Below are positions 22,801 through 33,200 of a DNA stretch of 64,000 bases, piece by piece. The position numbers were made by a program, and so were the translations under genes. Positions within the stretch are counted from its first letter, which is position 1. The number at the start of each line of letters is the position of its first letter. The DNA lies in the NCBI GenBank assembly GCA_020975725.1, contig QXJR01000028.1, forward strand, positions 558,001-622,000. Direction: 5' to 3'. The DNA is from Picocystis sp. L7 (taxonomy: Eukaryota; Chlorophyta; Picocystophyceae; Picocystales; Picocystaceae). The notes below the pieces were generated by a model. That model made no database searches. It was not told where the DNA came from and saw only the letters and a list, made by a program, of their open reading frames with translations.

Positions 22801-23425
22801 TTGAGTGCTTGGAAAACTTTTATATCTTTCATAAGAATATCAATTGCTGTTGTCTTCTCCTTTCTGCACCATTCGCATGCCAAATCCGTGATATGAGTGG
22901 TTAGTACACAGGCAACACAAACTCCCGCAAAGCTTTACGCCATCCATTTCACGTACAGTTCAAGTGCTTCCAGGTACTTCTGCTTGCGTATCTCGAAGTA
23001 GATCTTCATGGAATACCGATTATCTTCCAGGGTAGTGAAGCCGCTGAGGTATCGTTCCACGTCGTCCCACTTTCCCTGGTTCACCAGGTCTTCAAAGTGT
23101 TGCATGTTGAATCGAAATCCCGATTCCTGCTCCAACCTGCAAACAGGACAACAGCACAGGTCAGTGCCCATACATAAACGCTGTCTATTGCTGTTTCACA
23201 CTAGTGTTTGATCCAAGATGGGTAACCCTCGTTGGGAGGTGCACCTGTAATATGACCTACGGATGATTCTGCCTTGTTCCACAAAACTGCCGATATGACT
23301 GCGGGGTGGTGCTTTCGAGACGTTCCTCTGGTGAAGCAAGCTTACCTGTGCAACGTCCCGCGAAACTTCTCTTCATCCAAGAACTGGAGGATGAGAAACA
23401 CCAACTCTCGACTGAGGGAAGCCAT
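19893..23425 (-). CDS. TPL: TOPLESS/TOPLESS-related transcriptional co-repressor, three exons
   Basis: Plant-type Groucho/Tup1-like co-repressor that binds EAR motifs of repressors (Aux/IAA, JAZ adaptors and others in land plants) and recruits histone deacetylases. Exons as read: 23425-23346, 23136-22957 and 22863-19893, with introns of 209 and 93 nt (GTAAGC/GCAG; GTACGT/GCAG). The joins restore the family sequence exactly: MASLSRELVFLILQFLDEEK (LisH), RLEQESGFRFNMQHFEDLV, GKWDDVERYLSGFT, NRYSMKIYFEIRKQKYLEAL (CTLH), then LKEKTTAIDILMKDIKVF. The 1076-residue product (about 1130 in Arabidopsis) has a conserved N-terminal 190 residues, a Gln/Pro/Met-rich linker and two WD40 arrays, recognisable at DKLVVVTCGDDKLVKVWD and HKCLVSVSSDAKVCVWD. 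The ATG choice is supported by identity with the usual M(S/A)SLSREL start. This is the strongest streptophyte-type marker in the window. Confidence 0.94.
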
Positions 23426-24807
23426 ACCTATCTACAGGACGGCTTGGTTTCGTGAGGTTTTGTCGGGCGTATCCAGTCTGTGCTATTCGTCGGGCGTTGT
23501 TCCTCCCTCGGATGGCTTGTTTCCCCTCCGTGGGTGCGAAAGCACAGGCACGTCGTTCCAAGACCTCCTGTCCACGCCTACAAGTTGCTTGTCTCCTTCT
23601 TTCGGACAAGTGGCGCGGTGTCAGTGCTTTCTACTGCGTATCCCTCGTCCGGCGATGGTCGGGTCCTTGGTTCGGCCACGCGTTCCTTCCGTGCGCATCA
23701 TCGATCCCACGTTGGATGGCATCGCTTGACGCAGTGTCAGGCGCGTTGGAACGAGAGCTTCATCCGCCTTTTTTCTTTTCTTTTTTTTTTCCTATTTTCT
23801 ACCCCCAGGATCGTCCGCGTCGTACCTCTCGTTTCGTGTGGACCTTCGTATCCTTCTTTCACGATCACCCCTTCGGCGTATCCGTTTTCTTTCGATCCCG
23901 AACGGATCGGATCCTCCACGCACCACGTGTTCGGAGGGTGGGAGAGGCGTCGGCGCGTCTGGTGCGCGTGTTCGTGCAGCACGTGGTGTGGTGGTTTCGG
24001 ACCACGGACGAGGGTTGCCAGTTCCACTCCCCCGAGTGGGGTGGGGGTTGTAAGGGGAGGGGTGGGGGTGGGGTGGGGAGAGATGGAGGAAGAGACGGGG
24101 GGGGATGGAGGAAGAACCCAAGGACATGGGGAGGGGAGGGATGCCGCGGTTCCCCACCTGCCTACCTCTTCCAAGAGAAGGGAGGGAGGGATTTCGACCC
24201 AGGCTTCCTGCATCGATGGGCGAGAGGTGGACGTTCCAGTTCAAAAACCAAGTGGTGGACGTGCACCCGTCCTTCCCCACCCACCCCCATGGACGTGGAT
24301 CGGATGAAAACCCTACCCTACCTACGACATCCATCCCCACCAATGGCACCGGGTCAGGACGATCGGATGCCCAGTCCTTCTCCCCTCCCTTCCCTCCCGA
24401 TGCAGACAGTAGGGATGGGGGGAGGTCGCTCCCGTTCGATCCAAGGCACCGTCGGGTTCCATCCAAGGATCGACCGTCCATGGAGAACCGGGCGAGCTGG
24501 TGCAGGCAGGTTCCCGTGGACACCACCCCTCCTCCTCGATCCATGGAACGAGAGGAGGCACGGTTCACCCCCACCCAACATCCCGGTGGATGTCGAACCG
24601 AGGGAAAAGAAACGAGAAACGAACGGGGTGAACCAGGCGTGGAGTTGTTGAACGACGAACCAGACGTCGAACCAACACACGTGGGAGACCAAGGCGTAAA
24701 TTAACCTCGAACGAACGGTCCCTGCGCCACAACGGACATGGGACCGAAAGACGAAACAAGGTGAAAGGGACCAGCAATTGACGCTGTTCCAAGGATCACT
24801 GAACAAG
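23426..24807. promoter_or_regulatory. GC-rich divergent spacer between TOPLESS and biotin-protein ligase
   Basis: About 1.4 kb between head-to-head starts, strongly GC-rich with poly-G/poly-C runs. At about 23765-23808 there is a long plus-strand pyrimidine tract ending in CCCCCAG, which looks like a 3' splice site and could close a 5'-UTR intron of the biotin ligase gene; a GTGAGG lies upstream near 23457. A 399-codon plus-strand frame here overlaps equally long antisense frames and has no domain, so I do not call it coding. Confidence 0.45.
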
Positions 24808-25779
24808 ATGGCAACGAACGCCCAACTACCAAGGAACGGGCGTTCCACCCTGTACGTGTGTGCCCAGCCCGACATCAAGCAAGAAGCACTCGCAAGGTGG
24901 CACGAACTTGGATTCGAAACAAGAACGCTTCCCGCCGCCAACAGATCCATCCCGTTCAGCGAGCAAGTCTACTTCCAACACTTGAGGAGCAAAAGCCTAG
25001 GCAAAGTGCTGTACATTGCACCCACCATGGTGTCCACGCAGAAATTCGTTCAAGAAAAGTATGACGAGCTCCATAATGACACTTTGGTCATGGCGCTAGA
25101 ACAAACCCAGGGGAAAGGGAGAGGCACAAACACGTGGACCTCACCAGTAGGGTGCCTTGCGTTCTCGTTCGCCAGGAAAATAATGGTAGAAGGCAAAAAC
25201 TTGCCCTTCCTGCAATACGTTGTTTCCCTCGCTGTGGCTCATGGATCCAGGGCCGCTCTTCGTCGTTGTGGAGCCCAGGAAGAGAGTGTGTCCAGATTAC
25301 GCATCAAGTGGCCGAACGACTTGTACATCGATGACCGAAAGGCTGGAGGTGTCCTCTGTAGCAGCACGTACAAGGATGGTACGTACATTGTCTTTTGTGG
25401 CGTCGGCTTGAATGTGAGAAATCAAGAACCAGGTGCGTGCTTGTTGGAGCTTCTTGACCGAAGCGGCGACGACTACTCCAGCATGGGGCTTGACCTGGTA
25501 CTCGGTTGCGTAGGAAGTGAGCTCGAATCGCTGCTGGATGTTTTTCAAGAACATGGTTTTGCGCCCCTTCTTTCGTCCTACCTGGATACGTGGGTGCACA
25601 CAGGCCAAATAGTGACAGTCAGCGACAGCGCTAATTCCAGTTCTTACCCTGTTGTTGTTCAAGGCCTTACATCTCAGGGTTTTCTCCTGGCCGCTGACGA
25701 TGGTGGTAACTATTTTGAGCTGCACCCGGACGGAAACAGCTTGGATTTTTTCTCAGGCCTTGTGAGAAGGAAGATATGA
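24808..25779 (+). CDS. Biotin-protein ligase (holocarboxylase synthetase)
   Basis: Activates biotin as biotinyl-AMP and attaches it to the lysine of carrier domains such as EAMKM of the carboxylase at the left end of this window. The 323-residue protein has the BPL/LPL catalytic core with the ATP/biotin loop GKGRGTNTWTSP (about residue 105), the KWPNDLYIDDRKAGG motif with the catalytic lysine, and the C-terminal SH3-like cap domain. It lacks the bacterial helix-turn-helix and the long N-terminal extension of animal and yeast enzymes, so its size matches plant HCS. The first ATG in frame is at 24808; no obvious transit peptide follows (MATNAQLPRNGRSTLYV), which suggests a cytosolic form unless an upstream exon exists. 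Confidence 0.94.
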   Translation: MATNAQLPRNGRSTLYVCAQPDIKQEALARWHELGFETRTLPAANRSIPFSEQVYFQHLRSKSLGKVLYIAPTMVSTQKFVQEKYDELHNDTLVMALEQTQGKGRGTNTWTSPVGCLAFSFARKIMVEGKNLPFLQYVVSLAVAHGSRAALRRCGAQEESVSRLRIKWPNDLYIDDRKAGGVLCSSTYKDGTYIVFCGVGLNVRNQEPGACLLELLDRSGDDYSSMGLDLVLGCVGSELESLLDVFQEHGFAPLLSSYLDTWVHTGQIVTVSDSANSSSYPVVVQGLTSQGFLLAADDGGNYFELHPDGNSLDFFSGLVRRKI

Positions 25780-28237
25780 AGTGGACCACTGTCGGGATTG
25801 CTGAAAATTGCTGTGGCGTCATTTTTGCCATCTTTCGATGAACCGCAGGCCGTGCTGAAGGGAAGAGACAAGGCTTGCTCACAACCTTGGGCACGTCCAA
25901 GAGACCACTTCAAATTAGTGAATACAACGGAGTGTTATGTTCAATGCGCCATTTGAACCTAAATCCAGCATCGTTTGGAAACGGAATGTTATGCGAGTGC
26001 CCCCTTCTAGCCCCTGCATCAGGCACCTGCATTTCAAATATATCAGGAAAGGCATCTGCTGTGTTTGCTCCTCCAATGGTTTTCCAAATCCTCAGCTTGT
26101 TGACGGCGATCCGTGAGCATGCGCAGTGAGGCTGCACCATGCGCATGTCCTATGGACCTTCCTTTCAACTTCTGGCAACTAGAATATAACGCGATTTTGG
26201 TGGTGCTCGGATCGCTGGCTTGGCATTTACAGCATCCTGTGGATGTCTTCACGAAGGTCTGCAGATCTTACAAAGATATTCGCTCAAGCAGAATCAACTG
26301 AAATCGAGTGCATTCCTCGGATGATAATTGTTGCGAGTCATCTTGCAATATAACGCACTCTCGTTGCTTGAGCCTGCATCGTTTGTTTGGGTAGGGCGTC
26401 ATAAGCTTGAAGATGAGCTCTTGTGCATGTGGAAAGACTCGTTGCATGTCGTGTCCTTCTTTACAAGATTGATCTGGAGCTACTGCAGCCACCCATCCGA
26501 TTCTCCAAAATTTCTCAACGCATGCGTGGATACGATGAACTTAAAGTGTGTGCATGCTACTCAAGCATCAGTAGGACGTTCCGCTGTAATTCATCTAGGT
26601 ACCTTCAGAACTATTGCTTTGTTTGACTTGTTCATTGGTATCAATAATGTGGGTTTAGTTTTATTTTGAGCATAAGCCAAAAACAACTTCACCAGATCGA
26701 GAATTGTCGGTGTGAAAGGGGGTTACTCGAATTCTGGAGGATATTCGCATTCTGGTGCTATGTCGTTGTCTAAACCAAGGGGTGATTCATGCCACCTGGA
26801 ACAATTCGTAGAAATAGTGTCTTGAACTTTCATGAGATTCCACACCGTACTTTGAATGAGATCAGCCGAAATGAGCAATTGCTATGATACATCCACACAC
26901 GAAAGTGCTTGTATCTTGTGCACTTGGACCAGGAGCGGTGTCAAAAACTTTTGCAAGGCCAAGGGCACGTGACGAATGCCCAACGGTGGTAGATCACATT
27001 TCTTAAAGGTGGTTATGTGCAGAAAAAATGCACGAAGTGGGAATCGTATCAACGGAATGCAACAAGGCAAAGAACTTAAAACAAAATTATATATGCCAAT
27101 CTAAGAATTTGCTTAGATATGAAAGTTTCGAACATGCACTTGTTGGTTTGACTGCTAGCGAATTCCGTGCTTATATTGAAACGTGTGTATCTTAAGCTTG
27201 TGGTTTTAGATTGTTCACGACTTATCCGCCTTGTGAGAGTCTATTCAACCGTGGTTTTAGGACATCGCGTGATATCTTTCGAAAAGGGAAGAATCACACG
27301 TACGGCTACTCCACGGATAAGATGCATGATCTCTTGACATATTGGGCTTCACAAGAGAAAAACATTTTCATGTATCCATACTCTTCTTGCTAGGAGAAAC
27401 AATGCAAACGTACATTCCTTCGAAAACGGCGTCCACATGGTATCTCTTGCGTTGATGACGACTTGCATCCTCTTCAACCTTCTCGAACTAATCGCTCTAA
27501 CGGATGCAACGATAGTTCCAGACCTTTGCTGAATTTGCGTCAAGGTGCTTGCAACTTTGGGCCAAGTGAATTGGCATTATTGTGCACCTAGCTTTAAAGA
27601 AACATCTAAAGAGAGTCTGACTTTTACTTCACAAAGAGACAGTAACTTTGAAACGCATTACATCCGCATGAATGAATGGAACGTGATTTCGTCACTACGA
27701 ATCGCAAACAAAACCGACACTGTTCGTCAAAATATGCCGTAACCACCTTCGTACTAGACGTAAATGAAGAACGGTTTCGCGCGAGCAAGAAAGTTGCTTT
27801 GGTATGTCATAGTGTCGAAGAAGGTCGTTTGGCTGTACTTTTTGCACAACCATCCTCGCAGTTTCAACCGAGTCTTTGTGAAGGATTCATCACGCTTGCC
27901 ACCATGCATAATCTCCATCACGATGGGAGGGTTTCACATCATGAGCTTTCCCACGATTCTATTGCATATTCATCCCGAGGATCGACCTCCTTTCCTCCGG
28001 TGTCAGGCATGCTAACGTCGTACAAGTGGTACGTGGCGTTGTCCTTCCATGCCTCGCTCTCCCACATCCACCTTCGAACACCTAGGACCTCTCGGACAGG
28101 ATGGACCGTCCATCCTTCCTATCAATTCCCTCCCGCCAGAATTCCTCCCACATACGGCGGCGACGGCACACCTTCCAGGTGTCGTACAGCGCGTTTTTTT
28201 GCTTCGCATCAAACAAAGCGGCTTCATGCGGAATCGC
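25780..28237. other. Gene-free spacer upstream of CTP synthase
   Basis: AT-rich, without a recognisable gene up to about 27.9 kb; the last 300 bp become GC-richer and should hold the CTP synthase promoter and 5' UTR. Short open frames only. An apparently long frame starting at 27676 is open by chance through the promoter, first exon and intron of CTP synthase and is not its real N-terminus. Confidence 0.5.
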
Positions 28238-30204
28238 ATGAAGTACATCTTTGTGACCGGCGGTGTGGTCAGTGGACTTGGGAAAGGAATCACCGCGAGC
28301 AGCATTGGAGTCTTGCTTCGTTCGGCAGGTCTACGAGTCACGGCCATCAAAATAGGTGCGTGATGACGCCAACATTATCGTCTCTGGTGTCGGAGTCCTT
28401 GATGGATCCGATACGACAGATTTTTGTCGAAAGCCGCGGTCATTGGATGGATGTCGATGCCTACTTCGAGCGTCGTAAGGGTTTCCGGGAACACGGTTGG
28501 GTTTCCTCCACGACGCTTCGGCAATCGATCACTCACAGTCCGCGAATAGCATGCCGTATGTGTGCCTCCGTCTCCTTCGATACCAAACTAACGTGTGCTT
28601 GCGCGTCATTGCTAGACCCTTATCTCAACACCGATGCGGGTACAATGTCACCCTTTGAGCATGGGGAAGTTTTTGTGCTTGATGATGGGGGGGAAGCAGA
28701 CCTGGACCTTGGAAATTATGAGCGGTTCATGGATATTACGCTCGGAAAGGATAATAATCTGACAACAGGCAAAATTTACCAACATGTCATTGAAAGAGAG
28801 CGAAAGGGCGAATACCTGGGAAAGACTGTGCAAGTCGTGCCGCACATAACCGATGCAATCCAAGATTGGATCGAACGCGTGGCACACACCTCGCCGGATG
28901 GAAAGGATGGTCCACCTGATGTCTGTATCGTGGAGCTCGGAGGAACTGTTGGTGACATTGAGTCCATGCCCTTTGTTGAAGCTCTGCGCCAGTTCCAATT
29001 TCGAGTTGGAGCAGACAACGTATGCTTTGTACACGTCAGCCTTGTGCCAGTTCTTGGTGTCGTTGGGGAGCAAAAGACAAAGCCGACGCAACACAGTGTA
29101 CAGACGCTGCGTTCTCTTGGCCTCTCTCCGAATATGCTAGCATGCCGGAGCTCTGAACCTCTTGAAGGGTCAGTGAGAGAAAAAATGGCATTATTCTGCC
29201 AGGTCCCTCCATCCCACATCCTCAGCCTACATGATGTTTCCAACATCTGGCACGTGCCTTTGATTATGCAACAACAAGGTGCAGATACGGCGATCTCGAA
29301 GCAGCTTGACCTACCACTCAGACCTCTAGATCTTGTGGATTGGAGACGTCGAGCCCTGCACTGGGATTCATTGACACAAGAAGTGCACATTGCCATGGTG
29401 GGTAAGTATACTGGTCTTTCAGATTCATATCTGAGCGTTATTAAGGCACTTACACATGCTGCAATAGCCGTTCACAGGAAGCTTGTGATAAGGTGGATTG
29501 AAGCTTCCATGCTAGAACCGGAGGCAGAGTTGGAAGACAAAGATAAATACGACGAAGCCTGGAATGCTTTGCACAGCTGTGATGGTGTTCTTGTACCCGG
29601 CGGTTTTGGTAACCGTGGTGTGGAAGGAAAGATACTTGCTGCCAATTTTGCAAGAGTGCATCGGAAACCGTATCTTGGTGTTTGTCTGGGTATGCAGGTT
29701 GCAGTGATAGAGTTTGCGAGGAATGTTCTGAAGCTTGAAGGTGCGCACAGCACTGAGTTCGAACCCGCAACACCACACCCAGTGATTGTGTTCATGCCTG
29801 AAGTTTCAAAAACCCACCTCGGTGGCACCATGCGCTTAGGTGCTAGGACCACTATGTTGCAAACTGTTGACTGTATTTCAGCAAAGCTTTACAGGAAAGA
29901 AACTCACATCAACGAGCGTCACAGGCATAGGTACGAGGTGAACCCAGAACTTGTAGACCATTTTGAGAAAGTTGGGCTTCACTTCGTAGGGAAAGATGAA
30001 ACAGGGAAGCGGATGGAGATTTTGGAAGTGGACGGGCATCCATTTTTTTTGGCTACCCAGTACCATCCTGAGTTCAAATCACGGCCTGGAAGCCCATCTC
30101 CCGTTTTTCTTGGCCTCCTGTTAGCTTCAACAGGAAATTTGGACACTTATATGCAGGGTACAAGTGAACGAACAAATGCCACGGAACAGCTTTGTGCTCA
30201 GTAA
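28238..30204 (+). CDS. CTP synthase, two exons
   Basis: Makes CTP from UTP, ATP and glutamine. Exon 1 (28238-28355) encodes [20 protein letters not shown] and continues to AIKI, the P-loop half of the synthetase active site. A 260-nt intron (GTGCGT...TTGCTAG, with a possible ACTAAC branch site near 28586) joins to exon 2 (28616-30204) beginning [20 protein letters not shown], exactly the conserved order. The product is 568 residues; the C-terminal glutaminase domain has the nucleophile in YLGVCLGMQ and the catalytic His-Glu in ATQYHPEF. An ATG four codons upstream (28226, MRNRMKYIF) is possible. Cytosolic enzyme; it polymerises into filaments in many eukaryotes. Confidence 0.95.
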
Positions 30205-33200
30205 GCAACCGAAAGCACTGCAGTGAGCGGACACCTTTGATCAAAGCAATCTTAAGCACCGTTTGGGTAGAGGAGGGAGATGCTCATTTGTTGGAATGGG
30301 CAACACGTCTATTGCTTCATGTCATGGCCATGGGAAAATGGTTTAATGATACCGTGCCTGGTGCAGATAATTTGGCTGTGCAGGCACACATAATTTCATT
30401 GTAGCTTTGAGAGGCTACCATGAGAACCAGATATATTCTACCATTTGCACCAAGGTTGTCCTGAGTATTTGAGGAACTTTACTGCCAGGTGCCTATTGCA
30501 TCCACCCAAATCTACGAAACCTTCTTCTGTGGCAGGAATTGAAATTTTTTGTATTCATTGTCTCCAAGCAACTCTTAAGAGCGTTGCTTCTTCTCATGCA
30601 CCACATTCATCGCTAAGGTGGTTCTTCGCAAATTGTGGAACTGTCCTGATGAGCAGCTGAACCCACGTCTTAAATTGCAACTTAGGTGCAAGCCCTCCGC
30701 AAAGTCTGAAATCCAATCTTGCCATTGATTGTCCCAGTCCTCAATCTGTTGAAATGAGAACCTTTACAAAATTGCTAGACAATTAAGCAGCAAAAATGCA
30801 AAAGGAAGAGGAAATCGGGGGTATCCTCCATGACGTATACCCAGCTATTCTCTAGGCCATAACCGTTGGACCAGAAAACCTGTAGAACGAGAGATCCTCT
30901 GCAATCAACGACAACAGAATTGTTTGTTGATGAGAAAAAGGTGTTTGTAAGTGTACAACACGAGTACAAACTTACAAGCCCACGAGTGAATCAAACAACA
31001 ATACCTTGCTCCTAAGTCACCATGGGTGGTCGTTTGAAGCAAACGAAAAATAAACACACAAACAAGCAAATGACAACAGGAACACCCCCAAGCAAATACA
31101 CAACACGAGATTGGAGACTAGAAAGTGGAAATTACATAGGGATGCCCATCTTCAAAAGTTCATGGGTTGCAAATAGCGCATCAAAGCCTTCACATTGGCA
31201 AAAGGCATGCGGGGCACCATGACAACTGAGCAAATATCCATGCAATAGGAGTAATTGCGGCTATGCAACTTTGCATCAACGCTGATGATGTGAAGAACAA
31301 GGACACTAGTGTAGGATTGATCGCTTCACGTGGAGATTCATACAAGTGAAAACATTAGCCCAACGCTTGTCGCAAAGCAAGGACTTGCAGGATTGGCCTT
31401 GAAACCATAAATGAACCACATCGGCTTTTTTGAGCGTGGAAAGCAAAATTGTACCGAAATGCCTGCCAATGATCATTTGTAGGGTGATGCTCCTTTTATA
31501 AATGATGTTAACTCAAGTCTACAATGTATGTACCTGGTCAAAGTAGTGTTTCCAATCATTTTTGGAATCAAGTGATGATTGCGATAGATCTAGAATCAGC
31601 AGATCCAGACAAAGACCGTTGTCTATGCAACACAACCATTTGAAGGACAAGTCCTCTTTGCCATCAAGAGCCAAAGCCCAAGGATCACTTACATCTATTG
31701 CAACAGAAGTGATCGAACCCGTTAACGTATTGGTATGTCATTGGCCTACCTCCGTATCTTTGGAATCAACCAAAAATGACAGATAATCGGATGAAAATTT
31801 GAATCTCTTGTCCTATGCACTAGAACATGGAGATACTGTGCTCTTGTAAATTGCTCATCTGTGGACATGAGTGTTACGCCTCACTTTTGCTCAGAACATG
31901 ACTTATTTATGTCATTCATACACGATACTCCTGATCACTCTATCTTGCAGACAAATGGTGAAAAGGTATGACGAAGAGTATCTTGAAACTTTGCAAATGA
32001 CATATTCTATCCATAGCTTCAGTTAAAATGATTACCGTTCCATAGCTCGTATAAAATAAAGGCAACGTCTACTTAAAATTGGAAATGGTACCGTACAAGA
32101 ACGGTAAAGTTTCTTCAAACATTCGGAATTTCAAAGCTTTTTTTTGCATTGCACATGAGAATCCTTCGTTAGAAACACCATGAAAAGGTCTTTATCGCCG
32201 ACATAGGACATTCTATAACGGTGATCGCTCTTCATTTGCAGCATTCATTGCAGGTATGGGCATTGAACGTCGAGAAATTATAATGCCCCACTTGTGTAGA
32301 AGGCGACACAACGATTCGAGTTTTGTGGTGCCTTTTGGATTCGATCTATGAGTTTAAAGAGCTTACGCAACCTCGGGCATGTGCGGTCCGAGATGGAAGT
32401 GAAAAGCAATTCAAGCTCCAACAAAAAATGTATTCATGATATCACTCGATGGTCTGAAAATGCTTCTGCGGCAACGGAGGAATTTTTATCTAGCGAAAGA
32501 GATTTGGTGCAATTAATATTCAAAACATTCCCACAAAGGAAAGGTGGGAGTAAGGATAGTGAAATGAGTATTCATGTTGATCAAGTGGAGTTAATACTTC
32601 TTAAAGGGAACCGGAATTCTTGCAAAAGAATAGACGCCTATGCACATTATGGATTTACACAATCTCAATTGCACGACGAAACGATGATAAGCATAAACAA
32701 AGTATTATGGACGAAAATTCCAAGTTAGTGACCATCTTTACCTATTTATACTAAATCTTATGTAGCCGATGTGATCAATTGAATAACCAGGAATTTCGAT
32801 AGACAAACAAACAATTTTGGGAAGCCAACTTTTTCAAATCGTGGAAGGGAACAACAAACCTCAAGAGATTGACCGTTTCAAACAAAATAGCATGCGAGGG
32901 CTAGCGAATGCACTACATTGAGTGCAACGAATTGGAAATGCAACAAAGAATGATGCTTTATTCTTGAAGAAGTGGTTTTGTGTGTTGTTGGCAGTTTTTT
33001 GAGAAATCCTTATTTTATTTCATGTAAAAAGCAAGGTGTTGCTTGTTGATACGTTCGGAAGTCGCCACCTTCGTACTTGTGTATTACACTTAGAGCATGG
33101 TTGGTGAGTACTAGCAGTAAAAGGCGGCGTCATCGATCGCCGAGGATCTCTCAGTAAACCGGGATCACTCCTCGTTGGCATCGTACATTACGGGTTAGGA

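Noticed and set aside
23765-23808. Strong polypyrimidine tract ending in CAG as a coding splice acceptor
   Set aside because: No coding exon follows in a supported frame; at most it closes a 5'-UTR intron of the biotin ligase gene.
23452-24651. 399-codon plus-strand open frame between TOPLESS and biotin ligase
   Set aside because: It lies in GC-rich spacer, overlaps equally long antisense frames, is Arg/Pro/Gly low complexity and crosses the TOPLESS 5' end.
27676-28237. Apparent N-terminal extension of CTP synthase
   Set aside because: The extension is in a different frame from the true first exon; the conserved MKYIFVTGG start and the intron explain the structure.
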